Shown here: positions 25,629 through 37,189 of the stretch, piece after piece
Position numbering within the stretch: position 1 is the first letter of the stretch
Layout: the number at the start of each line of letters is the position of its first letter
The notes under the pieces: generated by a model
Database searches by the model: none
The model's input: the letters and a program-made list of their open reading frames with translations, nothing else
What the model was told of the DNA's origin: nothing
Program-made: the position numbers and the translations under genes
Source of the DNA: Watersipora subatra
Lineage: Eukaryota; Bryozoa; Gymnolaemata; Cheilostomatida; Watersiporidae
DNA length: 64,000 bases
Direction of reading: 5' to 3'
Assembly (NCBI RefSeq): GCF_963576615.1
Contig: NC_088711.1
Location: forward strand, 13,377,869-13,441,868

Positions 25629-26482
25629 AGTAGTATAGTGAGAGCAGATCTACACATAATAGGCGGAGCTTAGGGAGCAGGAAGTGACATCACATCAGGA
25701 TCTGTTTGATTGACAGTTGGGGGGCGGAGCTAGGCGGTGTTGAGTCATGGTGTGAGTCATGGCGATCTGTGTGATTCGTGGTGCGAGTAATGGTGTGAGT
25801 TGGTTGGTGACGTCGCGGTAGTGGTGTCGGTGGCCGAGTGGTGAGTCGGGCCGCGAGACGATTCGCGGTTGTATTTGGGATTATCGGATTTCGTTGGCGT
25901 CCGGTAGAGGTCGCTCTTCCGTGCCGTTTCGGGGATTGACGGAGAGCTCGGTGGCGACGGGTTGACGGACGGTGGCGGATGGATTTCGAGATCGTCGGAG
26001 CTTGTATGTATTTTCTTTTTTCCGATCCCGAATGAGAATGATGTGTCTGCGAACGAATATTCATTTTGATTGTAAACTTCATAAATTCTGAAATTATCTA
26101 TCGCCTCTAAGTCTTCATCAGGATTAAAACTTTTCAGAATTGACGGAGCATGCAATCTGAAGGAATTCAGAGAGAAATTAAAACAAAGATTATAAACTCT
26201 GTATATCAAGACAGTAATGAGTTAAGGAAATGATATTATGATTAAATTTTATATAGTTTATTTGATGATATATCATAGGGATTTAAACTTACTATCAATG
26301 GATATGTTATTGAATAAAAGTTTTGTATATAAAAATGCTAAAACATAATATAAAAAAGACTATTGAATTTCATTCAATCCCAATTTTCTTCTTCTTCTTT
26401 CATTGTCGAATGAGAATGAACTGTCTACAATCAAAACATACATTATTTTTAGTGAGATATAGTAAAAGTAAGACATACAATC
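25629..26482 (+). repeat. Left inverted arm of the Polinton-type element
   Basis: It matches the reverse complement of the right arm, from the AGTAGTATAGTGAGAGC terminus inward to about AATCAGATTAGAT. The outer 0.4 kb is markedly GC-rich compared with the AT-rich element. The two arms are unequal in length, the right being about 0.6 kb longer. Confidence 0.9.
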
Positions 26483-26997
26483 AGATTAGATCATTCATTC
26501 AAACTAAAAATCAAATATAATGTAATACTTACTGAAGAAGAAGAAGATCCATCCTTTTTCTGAATGGAATCTTCCTGTTGAGATACGGGAGCCTGCAATT
26601 GCAATGATTACAGTCAGGATGGTTTACTATATCCTTGCTGAGATAGTAGACTCTACATTCACAATGGACTCCAACTTAAATTGTAAATTTCAATTGCATT
26701 AGTCATCGAATCATAGAATGATATGCAAGATGTAATGCAGACAGAATAGGATATGCAATCAGCTAGAGTAGGACATACAGACAATAAGAAAAACAAATAT
26801 GTTACATCACATAGTCAGACTAGGACACACAGACAGAGGAGGATATTCAGTTAAAATAATCTGTTTTAATCTGAGTAGGGATATAACATACACTTTGCTA
26901 AGATATTGGAGTTTGCAATTGCAATGAATACAATCAGCCTAGAACACATAGTTACTACTCAGAAGAGAAGATTCATTGTATCATTCCTACATAACAT

Positions 26998-27204
26998 CTA
27001 GATTGAATTTGTAGTACTTACTGTAAACCGTAATCTTTCGTTGAGATCTTGATAGAACTTTTCACGTAAGAGAAATCGACAAGCTTTTCGCTTCCGAACG
27101 CTTATTTCCATTCCATGAGAGCAGTAACCCCATCGCTTCACACATTTATCTACACAATGTAATCGTTCTTGAAATTTCCTTTTTCTGTTGTCTCTGGTAC
27201 TCAT
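26998..27204 (-). CDS. Small basic ORF in the Polinton-type element
   Basis: 68-codon frame from an ATG, rich in Arg and Lys (MSTRDNRKRKFQERLHC at the start), with several cysteines. I do not recognise it. It lies between the left arm and the palindrome cluster, which would place that cluster just upstream of its start. It may be a small nucleic-acid-binding element protein or a chance frame. Confidence 0.3.
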   Translation of the reverse strand: MSTRDNRKRKFQERLHCVDKCVKRWGYCSHGMEISVRKRKACRFLLREKFYQDLNERLRFTVSTTNSI

Positions 27205-27310
27205 TGTGAAGTTATGAACTGAATTGAAAAGGCATATTCGCTCGAAGGATTTATAACAAGTAGAAGTGTTGTCGTGGTTCAATAATTTTGTGATCTAATG
27301 ATATATATAA

Positions 27311-27545
27311 ACAGTTTTCGCGAAATTCACTTTCGCGAAATTCAATTTCGCGAAAGTTGACTATATAATATATATGTGTAATTTCGCGAAATCCAATTTC
27401 GCGAAAGTTGACTATATAATATATATGTGTAATTTCGCGAAATCCAATTTCGCGAAATCCATATTCGCGAAATTCACTTTCGCGAAAGTTGACTATATAA
27501 TATATATAATGTGTAATTTCGCGAAATTCAATTTCGCGAAAATCT
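27311..27545. repeat. Cluster of TTTCGCGAAA palindromes
   Basis: Eleven TCGCGA cores, most within TTTCGCGAAA, often 14-15 bp apart. They are arranged in about three 51-bp repeats with the spacer GTTGACTATATAATATATAT. The CpG-bearing palindromes stand out in very AT-rich DNA. They resemble E2F-type half sites back to back. The cluster lies inside the Polinton-type element, upstream of the small minus-strand ORF. Confidence 0.85.
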
Positions 27546-27751
27546 GTTTACTATTCTCGCTTCATTAATTCCTTTGGACACACCCATCATTCTTCAATTC
27601 ACTATATAAGCGTTGCATAATCTGATGGAATATTCTGCCTCATTAACCATCTCTTGATACCTACTTATATTTGAGAATTTGGGTCGATCGAGTGTTGATA
27701 CCATAAGGCTTGTATGCTTCAGCTAGAATTCTGTTAGCCGGCTACTCGCGA

Positions 27752-27934
27752 TTAAGTTCGTTGAGTGTCGCTGTTTTCAGGGGCTGTTGTGTGGACAAGC
27801 GCCTTGGCATTCGACTTGATTGTTTTCCTAGGTTTACCTATGGAATTCTCCTGTTTGGTTTGGCTTAACCATTCCATAACAGCCTCTCGACCAGTAAATA
27901 GATGAAGATGATGAACTAGTAAAGAAGCAGACAT
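27752..27934 (-). CDS. Unrecognised 60-codon ORF in the Polinton-type element
   Basis: Opens with an ATG (MSASLLVHHLHLFTGREAV) and ends at a stop. No domain recognised. It lies on the same strand as the protease remnant. Could be a chance frame. Confidence 0.2.
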   Translation of the reverse strand: MSASLLVHHLHLFTGREAVMEWLSQTKQENSIGKPRKTIKSNAKALVHTTAPENSDTQRT

Positions 27935-28292
27935 GGATTAATATGTGGATTATTTTGAGGATAACTCCAACTCAGCGTGAGTATATCAATATATAAAACT
28001 TATATCAAAAATGTTACGTTATTGAATCATTGGCTTTGCCGTTTCCGGTTAGTGCATGCGCACGCAGTTCTGTTTTTATCCTCGAGGATGCGTTACACGT
28101 TTTTCTAATGCTCTTGTATTGTATTCCTTATTCACATGTACTATTGTTCGTTATTCATAATATACGTTCTACAGCATTAACTACACACATATTCAACAAA
28201 AAAGGTAAATAACATTCGGTTGTATTTTTTACCAAGTTTATTTCGATATAAAGTATATATGTATATTCAATTGTAAAATATAGAAAAAAATT

Positions 28293-28779
28293 TTATGTCA
28301 GTTCTTCTAGTAATTTAACAATTTGGGAAGTTCCTTGAATATGTACATTGTCAATACCTTCATTTTCTTCGTTATTAAGACTTTTACTAATTTTTCCATT
28401 CCAATCATATCTATCTAGTATAGTTTTTCGAACTACATGATCTCGTGTATCTTTTTCAGAAATTTTTAGCATAACTGTTAGAAAATCTTCTATTGAACAT
28501 CCTCTGCTCCAAAATATTGCAAAGAGAAGACAGTAATCTCCACATGTTGTTGAAAGAAAACCTTGGAGTAGAACATCATTCCATTTAATTAACTTTATTC
28601 CAGAAAGTTTTAAGATTTGAGCGACATCTGGATATGTTGAAGGATCTCGTCCTGTTGAATCGAAATAATTAATTTCGGATTTTGTTCGAATAACTCCTAT
28701 CCAGTGTTCTCCTGGTTGATAAGAATAGTGTGTGTTAAAAATATATATTCCTTCATTCGATAAAAATTGTTCTATAGAC
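28293..28779 (-). pseudogene. Adenain-type cysteine protease remnant (Polinton PRO)
   Basis: About 160 codons on the minus strand show the adenovirus-protease/Ulp1-like layout: GEHWIGV (catalytic His region), YFDSTG (Asp) and CGDYCLLFA (catalytic Cys), in the right order and spacing. In Polintons this enzyme is the virion-maturation-type protease. It is a fossil fragment lying next to the 110-bp satellite. It is the only recognisable Polinton core gene in the element. Confidence 0.8.
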
Positions 28780-30611
28780 TAGTACAATCCTAGCTTTGAT
28801 TGTATCTTCAGTAGCTTTTATCTTACTCACATTTTATTATTATATATACATTTATAATCATTGCTCACTTGTATATCAGCATGGCCTAGCACAATCCTAG
28901 TTTTGCTTATTGTATCTTTAGTAGATTTTATCTTACTCACATTTTATTATTATATATACATTTATAATCACTGCTCACTTGTATATTAACATGGCCTAGC
29001 ACAATCCTAACTTTGTTTATTGTATCTTCAGTAGCTTTTATCTTACTCACATTTTATTATATATACATTTATAATCATTGCTCACTTGTACATCAACAGG
29101 GTCTAGCACAATCCTAGCTTTGTTTATTGTATCTTCAGTATCTTTTATCTTACTCACGTTTTATTATTATATATTCATTTATATTCGCTGCTCACTTGTA
29201 TATTAACATAGACTAGCACAATCCTAGCTCTGTTTATTGTATCTTCAGTAACTTTTATCTTACTCACATTTTATTATTATATATACATTTATAATCACTG
29301 CTCACTTGTATATTAACACGGACTAGCACAATCCTAGCTTTGTTTATTCTATCTTGAGTAGCTTTTATCTTACTCACATTTTATTATTATATATACATTT
29401 ATAATCACTGCTCACTTGTACATTAACATGGACTAGCACAACCCTAGCTTTTATCTTACTCACATTTTATTATTATATATACATTTATAATCATTGCTCA
29501 CTTGTATATCAACATGGCCTAGCACAATCCTAGTTTTGCTTATTGTATCTTTAGTAGTTTTTATCTTACTCACATTTTAATATTATATATACATTTATAA
29601 TCACTGCTCACTTGTATATCAACATGGACTAGCACAATCCTAGCTTTGTTTATTGTATCTTCAGTAGCTTTTATCTCACTCACATTTTATTATTATATAT
29701 ACATTTATAATCATTGCTCACTTGTACATCAACATGGTCTAGCACAATCCTAGCTTTGTTTATTGTATCTTCAGTAGCTTTTATCTTACTCACGTTTTAT
29801 TATTATATATTCATTTATATTCGCTGCTCACTTGTATATTAACATAGACTAGCTCAATCCTAGCTCTGTTTATTGTGTCTTCAGTAACTTTTATCTTACT
29901 CACATTTTATTATTATATATACATTTATAATCATTGCTCACTTGTATATCAGCATGGCCTAGCACAATCCTAGTTTTGCTTATTGTATCTTTAGTAGATT
30001 TTATCTTACTCACATTTTATTATTATATATACATTTATAATCACTGCTCACTTGTATATTAACATGGCCTAGCACAATCCTAACTTTGTTTATTGTATCT
30101 TCAGTAGCTTTTATCTTACTCACATTTTATTATATATACATTTATAATCATTGCTCACTTGTACATCAACAGGGTCTAGCACAATCCTAGCTTTGTTTAT
30201 TGTATCTTCAGTATCTTTTATCTTACTCACGTTTTATTATTATATATTCATTTATATTCGCTGCTCACTTGTATATTAACATAGACTAGCACAATCCTAG
30301 CTCTGTTTATTGTATCTTCAGTAACTTTTATCTTACTCACATTTTATTATTATATATACATTTATAATCACTGCTCACTTGTATATTAACACGGACTAGC
30401 ACAATCCTAGCTTTGTTTATTCTATCTTGAGTAGCTTTTATCTTACTCACATTTTATTATTATATATACATTTATAATCACTGTTCACTTGTACATTAAC
30501 ATGGACTAGCACAACCCTAGCTTTTATCTTACTCACATTTTATTAATATATATACATTTATAATCATTGCTCACTTGTATATCAACATGGCCTAGCACAA
30601 TCCTAGTTTTG
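28780..30611. repeat. 110-bp satellite, about 16-17 units, inside the Polinton-type element
   Basis: Units of about 110 bp with landmarks AGCACAATCCTAG, TTTATTGTATCTTCAGTAGC, TTATCTTACTCACATTTTA and TGCTCACTTGTATATTAAC. A block of several units from about 28.88 kb recurs nearly unchanged from about 29.95 kb (offset about 1070 bp); the shared shortened unit with ACAACCCTAGC (about 29.44 and 30.51 kb) marks both copies. Confidence 0.95.
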
Positions 30612-33600
30612 CAATTATTATAAATTGCTGTAAGAGATCATCAAGAGTGTTAATAAAGTACTGAGAATAAGTATATGTACAATTATTATAAAGTGCTGTA
30701 AGAGATCATCAGGTGTGGTAAAAAAGTACAGATAATAAGTATGTGTACAATTATTATAAAGTGTAGTAAAAGACCATCAAGAGTGTTAATAAAATACAGA
30801 GAATAAGTATGTGTACAATTATTATAAAGTGTAGTAAGAGATCATCAAGAGTGTTAATAAAGTACAGAGAATAAGTATGTGTACAATTATTCTAAAGTGC
30901 TGTAAAAGATCATCAGGAGTGTTAATAAAGTACTGAGAATAAGTATGTGTACAATTATTATAAAGTGCTGTAGGAGAACATCAGGAGTATTAATAAAGTA
31001 CAGAGAATAAGTATATGTACAATTATTATAAAGTGCTGTAAGAGATCATCAAGAGTGTTAATAAAGTACAGAGAATAAGTATATGTACAATTATTATAAA
31101 GTGTAGTAAGAGATCATCAGGAGTGTTATTAAAGTACAGATAATAAGTATATGTACAATTATTATAAAGTTCTGTAAGAGTTCATCAAGAGTGTTAATAA
31201 AGTACAGAGAATAAGTATATGTACAATTATTATAAAGTGCTGTAAGAGATCATCAGGTGTGGTAAAAAAGTACAGATAATAAGTATGTGTACAATTATTA
31301 TAAAGTGTAGTAAAAGACCATCAAGAGTGTTAATAAAATACAGAGAATAAGTATATGTACAATTATTATAAAGTGTAGTAAGAGATCATCAAGAGTGTTA
31401 ATAAAGTACAGAGAATAAGTATGTGTACAATTATTCTAAAGTGCTGTAAAAGATCATCAGGAGTGTTAATAAAGTACTGAGAATAAGTATGTGTACAATT
31501 ATTATAAAGTGTTGTAAGAGAACATCAGGAGTATTAATAAAGTACAGAGAATAAGTATATGTACAATTATTATAAAGTGCTGTAAGAGATCATCAAGAGT
31601 GTTAATAAAGTACAGAGAATAAGTATATGTACAATTATTATAAAGTGCTGTCAGAGATCATCAGGATTGTTAATAAAGTACAGAGAATAAGTATATGTAC
31701 AATTATTATAAAGTTCTGTAAGAGTTCATCAAGAGTGTTAATAAAGTACAGATATTAAGTATATGTACAATTATTATAAAGTGTATTAAGAGATCATCAG
31801 GAGTGTTATTAAAGTACAGATAATAAGTATATGTACAATTATTATAAAGTTCTGTAAGAGTTCATCAAGAGTGTTAATAAAGTACAGATATTAAGTATAT
31901 GTACAATTATTATAAAGTGTATTAAGAGATCATCAAGAGTGTTAATAAAGTACAGAGAATAAGTATATGTACAATTATTATAAAGTTCTGTAAGAGTTCA
32001 TCAAGAGTGTTAATAAAGTACAGATATTAAGTATATGTACAATTATTATAAAGTGTATTAAGAGATCATCAAGAGTGTTAATAAAGTACAGAGAATAAGT
32101 ATATGTACAATTATTATAAAGTGCTGTAAGAGATCATCAGGAGTGTTAATAAAGTACAGAGAATAAGTATATGTACAATTATTATAAAGTACTGTAAGAG
32201 ATCATCAAGAGTGTTAATAAAGTACTGAGAATAAGTATATGTACAATTATTATAAAGTGCTGTAAGAGATCATCAGGAGTGTTAATAAAGTACTGAGAAT
32301 AAGTATATGTACAATTATTATAAAGTGTAGTAAGAGAGCATCAAGAGTGTTAATAAAGTACAGAGAATAAGTATATGTACAATTATTATAAAGTGTATTA
32401 AGAGATCATCAGGAGTGTTAATAAAGTACTGAGAATAAGTATGTGTACAATTATTATAAAGTGCTGTAAGAGATCATCAAGAGTGTTAATAAAGTACAGA
32501 GAATAAGTATATGTACAATTATTATAAAGTACTGTAAGAGATCATTAGGAGTGTTAATAAAGTACTGAGAATAAGTATGTGTACAATTATTATAAAGTGC
32601 TGTAAGAGATCATCAAGAGTGTTAATAAAGTACTGAGAATAAGTATATGTACAATTATTATAAAGTGCTGTAAGAGATCATCAGGTGTGGTAAAAAAGTA
32701 CAGAGAATAAGTATGTGTACAATTATTATAAAGTGTAGTAAAAGTCCATCAAGAGTGTTAATAAAATACAGAGAATAAGTATGTGTACAATTATTATAAA
32801 GTGTAGTAAGAGATCATCAAGAGTGTTAATAAAGTACAGAGAATAAGTATGTGTACAATTATTCTAAAGTGCTGTAAGAGATCATCAGGTGTGGTAAAAA
32901 AGTACAGAGAATAAGTATGTGTACAATTATTATAAAGTGTAGTAAAAGACCATCAAGAGTGTTAATAAAATACAGAGAATAAGTATGTGTACAATTATTA
33001 TAAAGTGCTGTAAAAGATCATCAAGAGTGTTAATAAAGTACTGAGAATAAGTATGTGTACAATTATTATAAAGTGGTGTAAGAGATCATCAAGAGTGTTA
33101 ATAAAGTACTGAGAATAAGTATGTGTACAATTATTATAAAGTGCTGTAAGAGATCATCAAGAGTGTTAATAAAGTACAGAGAATAAGTATATGTACAATT
33201 ATTATAAAGTACTGTAAGAGATCATCAGGAGTGTTAATAAAGTACTGAGAATAAGTATGTGTACAATTATTATAAAGTGCTGTAAGAGATCATCAAGAGT
33301 GTTAATAAAGTACTGAGAATAAGTATATGTACAATTATTATAAAGTGCTGTAAGAGATCATCAGGTGTGGTAAAAAAGTACAGAGAATAAGTATGTGTAC
33401 AATTATTATAAAGTGTAGTAAAAGTCCATCAAGAGTGTTAATAAAATACAGAGAATAAGTATGTGTACAATTATTATAAAGTGTAGTAAGAGATCATCAA
33501 GAGTGTTAATAAAGTACAGAGAATAAGTATGTGTACAATTATTCTAAAGTGCTGTAAAAGATCATCAGGAGTGTTAATAAAGTACTGAGAATAAGTATGT

Positions 33601-33876
33601 GTACAATTATTATAAAGTGCTGTAAGAGATCATCAGGAGTATTAATAAAGTACAGAGAATAAGTATATGTACAATTATTATAAAGTGCTGTAAAAGATCA
33701 TCAAGAGTGTTAATAAAGTACAGAGAATAAGTATATGTAAAATTATTATAAAGTGCTGTCAGAGATCATCAGGAGTGTTAATAAAGTACAGAGAATAAGT
33801 ATATGTACAATTATTATAAAGTGTAGTAAGAGATCATCAGGAGTGTTATTAAAGTACAGATAATAAGTATATGTAC
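30612..33876. repeat. 68-bp satellite, about 48 units, inside the Polinton-type element
   Basis: Units of 68 bp with landmarks CAATTATTATAAAGTGCTG, AGAGATCATCAAGAGTG, TTAATAAAGTACAGAG and AATAAGTATATGTA. Variant units (GGTGTGGTAAAAAAGTAC; GTTCTGTAAGAGTTC; GATATTAAG) recur in ordered groups, so higher-order copying has occurred. The array ends at the right arm. Confidence 0.97.
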
Positions 33877-34147
33877 ATCTAATCTGATTGTATGTCTTAC
33901 TTTTACTATATCTCACTAAAAATAATGTATGTTTTGATTGTAGACAGTTCATTCTCATTCGACAATGAAAGAAGAAGAAAATTGGGATTGAATGAAATTC
34001 AATAGTCTTTTTTATATTATGTTTTAGCATTTTTATATACAAAACTTTTATTCAATAACATATCCATTGATAGTAAGTTTAAATCCCTATGATATATCAT
34101 CAAATAAACTATATAAAATTTAATCATAATATCATTTCCTTAACTCA

Positions 34148-34726
34148 TTACTGTCTTGATATACAGAGTTTATAATCTTTGTTTAATTTCTCTCTGAATT
34201 CCTTCAGATTGCATGCTCCGTCAATTCTGAAAAGTTTTAATCCTGATGAAGACTTAGAGTTCATGTAAATCTCACTTCGATCCAATATCATGAGAGCTGG
34301 TGTCAACCATTGAAATGATGAGGGAATGTTATACTTTTGAGGTTCGATGATCGAACATAATACCACACGCTCTCCCTTACGTTCAACGAAGAATTGCAAC
34401 GCAATCTCACAATTGTCATTTTCTTCAGACTTATTTGCTTGTATTACTTCTAACGAAGCTGGAATATCCAAAACTTTTAGATCAATCCATTTCCATGGCT
34501 CTTGCATTTCCTCGGTTTTAAAAACTGTTGCAATAGGTGACGTAATTTTCTCATCTCCTTCCATATAATTTTCCTTGGATTCGAATAACCGCTTTACTAC
34601 CGAACTTTTTCTTGATGATCTTCGTAATGACGTAGTTCTGTTCAATCTAGACTTGGTTGGTCTTCTATACTCTCTTTGTTTCATATTCAATTGGGAAGTT
34701 CTTTCAGAAATAATGTCGATATTCAT
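34148..34726 (-). CDS. Unknown 192-aa ORF in the right arm of the Polinton-type element
   Basis: Open frame from ATG (MNIDIISERTSQLNMKQ) to stop. The N-terminal third is basic and Ser/Arg-rich (RPTKSRLNRTTSLRRSSRK). The C-terminal two thirds are more globular, with WKWIDLKVLDIPASLEV and FFVERKGERVVLCSI. No known Polinton core protein recognised. It is transcribed toward the inside of the element, divergent from the arm-terminal ORF. Probably a genuine accessory gene of the element, judged by length and composition. Confidence 0.45.
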   Translation of the reverse strand: MNIDIISERTSQLNMKQREYRRPTKSRLNRTTSLRRSSRKSSVVKRLFESKENYMEGDEKITSPIATVFKTEEMQEPWKWIDLKVLDIPASLEVIQANKSEENDNCEIALQFFVERKGERVVLCSIIEPQKYNIPSSFQWLTPALMILDRSEIYMNSKSSSGLKLFRIDGACNLKEFREKLNKDYKLCISRQ

Positions 34727-34834
34727 ACTATTGGAAGTTGACTCCTCAGAAGCTCCAGTAACAATCAACACTAACTAATAATACTTCATCAATTTATACA
34801 TTATCTTTAAAAAAGTAGTGGAACCATAACAGCG

Positions 34835-35179
34835 ATGGATAATTTCAGAATTTATGAAGTTTACAATCAAAATGAATATTCGTTCGCAGACACATCATTC
34901 TCATTCGGGATCGGAAAAAAGAAAATACATACAAGCTCCGACGATCTCGAAATCCATCCGCCACCGTCCGTCAACCCGTCGCCACCGAGCTCTCCGTCAA
35001 TCCCCGAAACGGCACGGAAGAGCGACCTCTACCGGACGCCAACGAAATCCGATAATCCCAAATACAACCGCGAATCGTCTCGCGGCCCGACTCACCACTC
35101 GGCCACCGACACCACCACCGCGACGTCACCAACCAACTCACACCATTACTCGCACCACGAATCACACAGATCGCCATGA
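34835..35179 (+). CDS. Pro/Ser/Thr-rich ORF at the arm end of the Polinton-type element
   Basis: 114 codons from ATG. The start reads MDNFRIYEVYNQNEYSFAD, then a low-complexity tail rich in Pro, Ser, Thr and His. A second, Arg-rich open frame (34854-35246) overlaps it in another phase. Both frames are also visible in the left arm. The region is GC-rich in an AT-rich element. Real coding is uncertain. Confidence 0.3.
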   Translation: MDNFRIYEVYNQNEYSFADTSFSFGIGKKKIHTSSDDLEIHPPPSVNPSPPSSPSIPETARKSDLYRTPTKSDNPKYNRESSRGPTHHSATDTTTATSPTNSHHYSHHESHRSP

Positions 35180-35313
35180 CTCACACCATGACTCAACACC
35201 GCCTAGCTCCGCCCCCCAACTGTCAATCAAACAGATCCTGATGTGATGTCACTTCCTGCTCCCTAAGCTCCGCCTATTATGTGTAGATCTGCTCTCACTA
35301 TACTACTCACGAC

Positions 35314-37189
35314 AGATTCACACAAGTGATTAACATTCTTTGTGATAAAAATTCTTTTGGTCACTTCATTTTATCTTGACTATGCAGAGACTGTGTGATT
35401 TTAATTGATTACTTATATAGATCGAATGAACTTACTTGAGGGCGCTAGCAGTTGCATGTGCTAATTAATCAATAATGGTTTAAGCATGACTTGAAATTGC
35501 TAACTTATAATTAAAAATTTAAAACTAACATTTAGAGATGAAAAATATTTTTGGCATGAGACCTTACATGGACAAACAAAGTTCTAAACTAATAATAATA
35601 TAGCTCAAAGGTAAAAATAGTCCATTTTAAAATTGCACTCTAACAAATACGGCTATTCATGTTCTCAAGCCAAGTACTCTTAAACATCTGTGAGTTTCAA
35701 ATGATCAGAAGAGAAAGGGCACCTGAAATCTGTTATTTCTTACAAGTGGTTATGGTAGTCTGGGAAGTGATCAGGTTGTTTTTGTCTGTTGCAGCATGAA
35801 ATCATGTGAAAGAATACATTCTGTAAATCTGCGTGTTGGGTCCAGAATATGTGTAGATTGTATAGCCTGTTCAGTTACACCTGGATAGTACGGGGGACCT
35901 TACTTGATGGAAGCACAACGTGTGAATGTGATTCAACTTCTAATTTTGGTCTGAGGCTCTAAAATCGCGAATATTGGCGGACAAAGTGCTCGTGTTAAAA
36001 TGTGTTTTTGTGGCATCTGTCTAAGCTTTTTGACTGCTTTCGTTGTTGATATTTAAATAAGCTTATGTGTGAAACAGAAGTCTTCTTGTTTTTAAAAAAA
36101 ATTATGGCTTGGAAAATAGAACAAGCCCAATAATTGATCGTTTAAAACAGAAATGAAATTACTTTTTATGTACCTTCTATGTATAAATTGCCTAAACAAA
36201 CAATTTATCTCTGAATACCTCTGAGACGATAGAACGCTCTAAATCACTAAGTACATGTAGAGTGCCTCAGGGTGAAACAGCATGCTACAGCACTATTACA
36301 TTGTTACAGCGCGGTAGCTGTCTAGTGGTTATGCAGTTTCTGGTAGTACTCTCATATCAAGTATAGTTCTGGGTAAAAGGCTGTTGTGAAGTATAATATT
36401 GGGGGTTGCATATATTAGAGTGAGTTCCCCACGGCTAGCTGAGCCCGTGACTACCATTGTTTCAGATCTGTTTTTGATTATTTCATCATAACTGAATGAG
36501 AGAATACTGTGTCGATCCTCATCTTGGAGGTTTTTAGTGAGCAAAATTACCCTATGGTTTGCCTTAAGTTTCTAACATACGCTGAAGGATCTTGAAAAAA
36601 AAAAGATCTTATGCCTGAAGTTGTTTCCAACATTCGAAACATTTCTAATGTTCAAACTTTAACAAAAAAATATGTTACAGGTGTATAAATAATAACGAAT
36701 TCACCAGTGTAACTGAAGATGCTGCGGCCTTTACTACTACCTCTGTCTACGCACTGCTCATCTTCTGCACCCCCAATGGTACATATCCATTTCATTGCTT
36801 TCTCTGGTAAAATAATAGCAATACCGCTTTAAACAATTATTTTTCTTAATAAATACATGTATATGTTACATATCTGTAAGATAACACTATTGTGTTATTA
36901 TTATTATATATAACTATCCGTGTTAGTTGACAAAAATTAATGTATCGTCGTAGGTTTAAGGAAGTACAAAAATTACATCTCGATCGATCTCTAACTAGAG
37001 AAAGAAGACTACAGGACCTCAGGACATAGACACTCTGAGTTTATCAATAAGCCTTCGTCTATTACACAATCGTTCCTATCCTTGCATAGTCTCATTTAAA
37101 AGAGCTTCATATAACTTTCTCATTTCCTCATTAACAGCACCATAGCTCTCCCTGACCATATGTCTATACCAATGTCTAAAGCTCACCAG
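35314..37189. other. Non-coding spacer
   Basis: No gene or clear repeat recognised between the Polinton-type element and the LINE remnant. A 71-codon minus-strand frame at 36329-36544 has no recognisable motif. Confidence 0.45.

Larger units (their letters stand above)
25629..35307. mobile_element. Polinton/Maverick-type element, fossil (9.7 kb)
   Basis: Direct 6-bp repeats CACGAC (25623-25628 and 35308-35313) flank termini AGTAGTATAG...CTATACTACT. Long inverted arms lie inside them. A 6-bp target duplication, AG-starting ends and arms of hundreds of bases are the hallmarks of Polintons. An adenain-type cysteine protease remnant at about 28.3-28.8 kb supports this. Autonomous Polintons are usually 15-20 kb; here the polymerase, integrase, ATPase and capsid genes are not seen. 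About 5.1 kb is tandem repeat. The element is broken in many places and not autonomous. The near-identical arms and perfect target duplication suggest fairly recent insertion or arm conversion. Confidence 0.85.
33877..35307 (-). repeat. Right inverted arm of the Polinton-type element
   Basis: Reverse complement of the left arm, ending CTCACTATACTACT before the CACGAC target duplication. It is longer than the left arm and holds the 192-codon ORF and the GC-rich terminal ORF. Confidence 0.9.

Noticed and set aside
26323-26520. 65-codon frame repeated in reverse at 33746-34042
   Set aside because: AT-rich arm sequence read in a chance frame; one copy runs straight on into the 68-bp satellite.
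27374-27568. NFAKSNFAK-type peptide frame
   Set aside because: It is the translation of the TTTCGCGAAA palindrome repeat, not a gene.
34971-35177. 68-codon minus-strand frame at the arm end
   Set aside because: Shadow of the GC-rich plus-strand frames; no motif.
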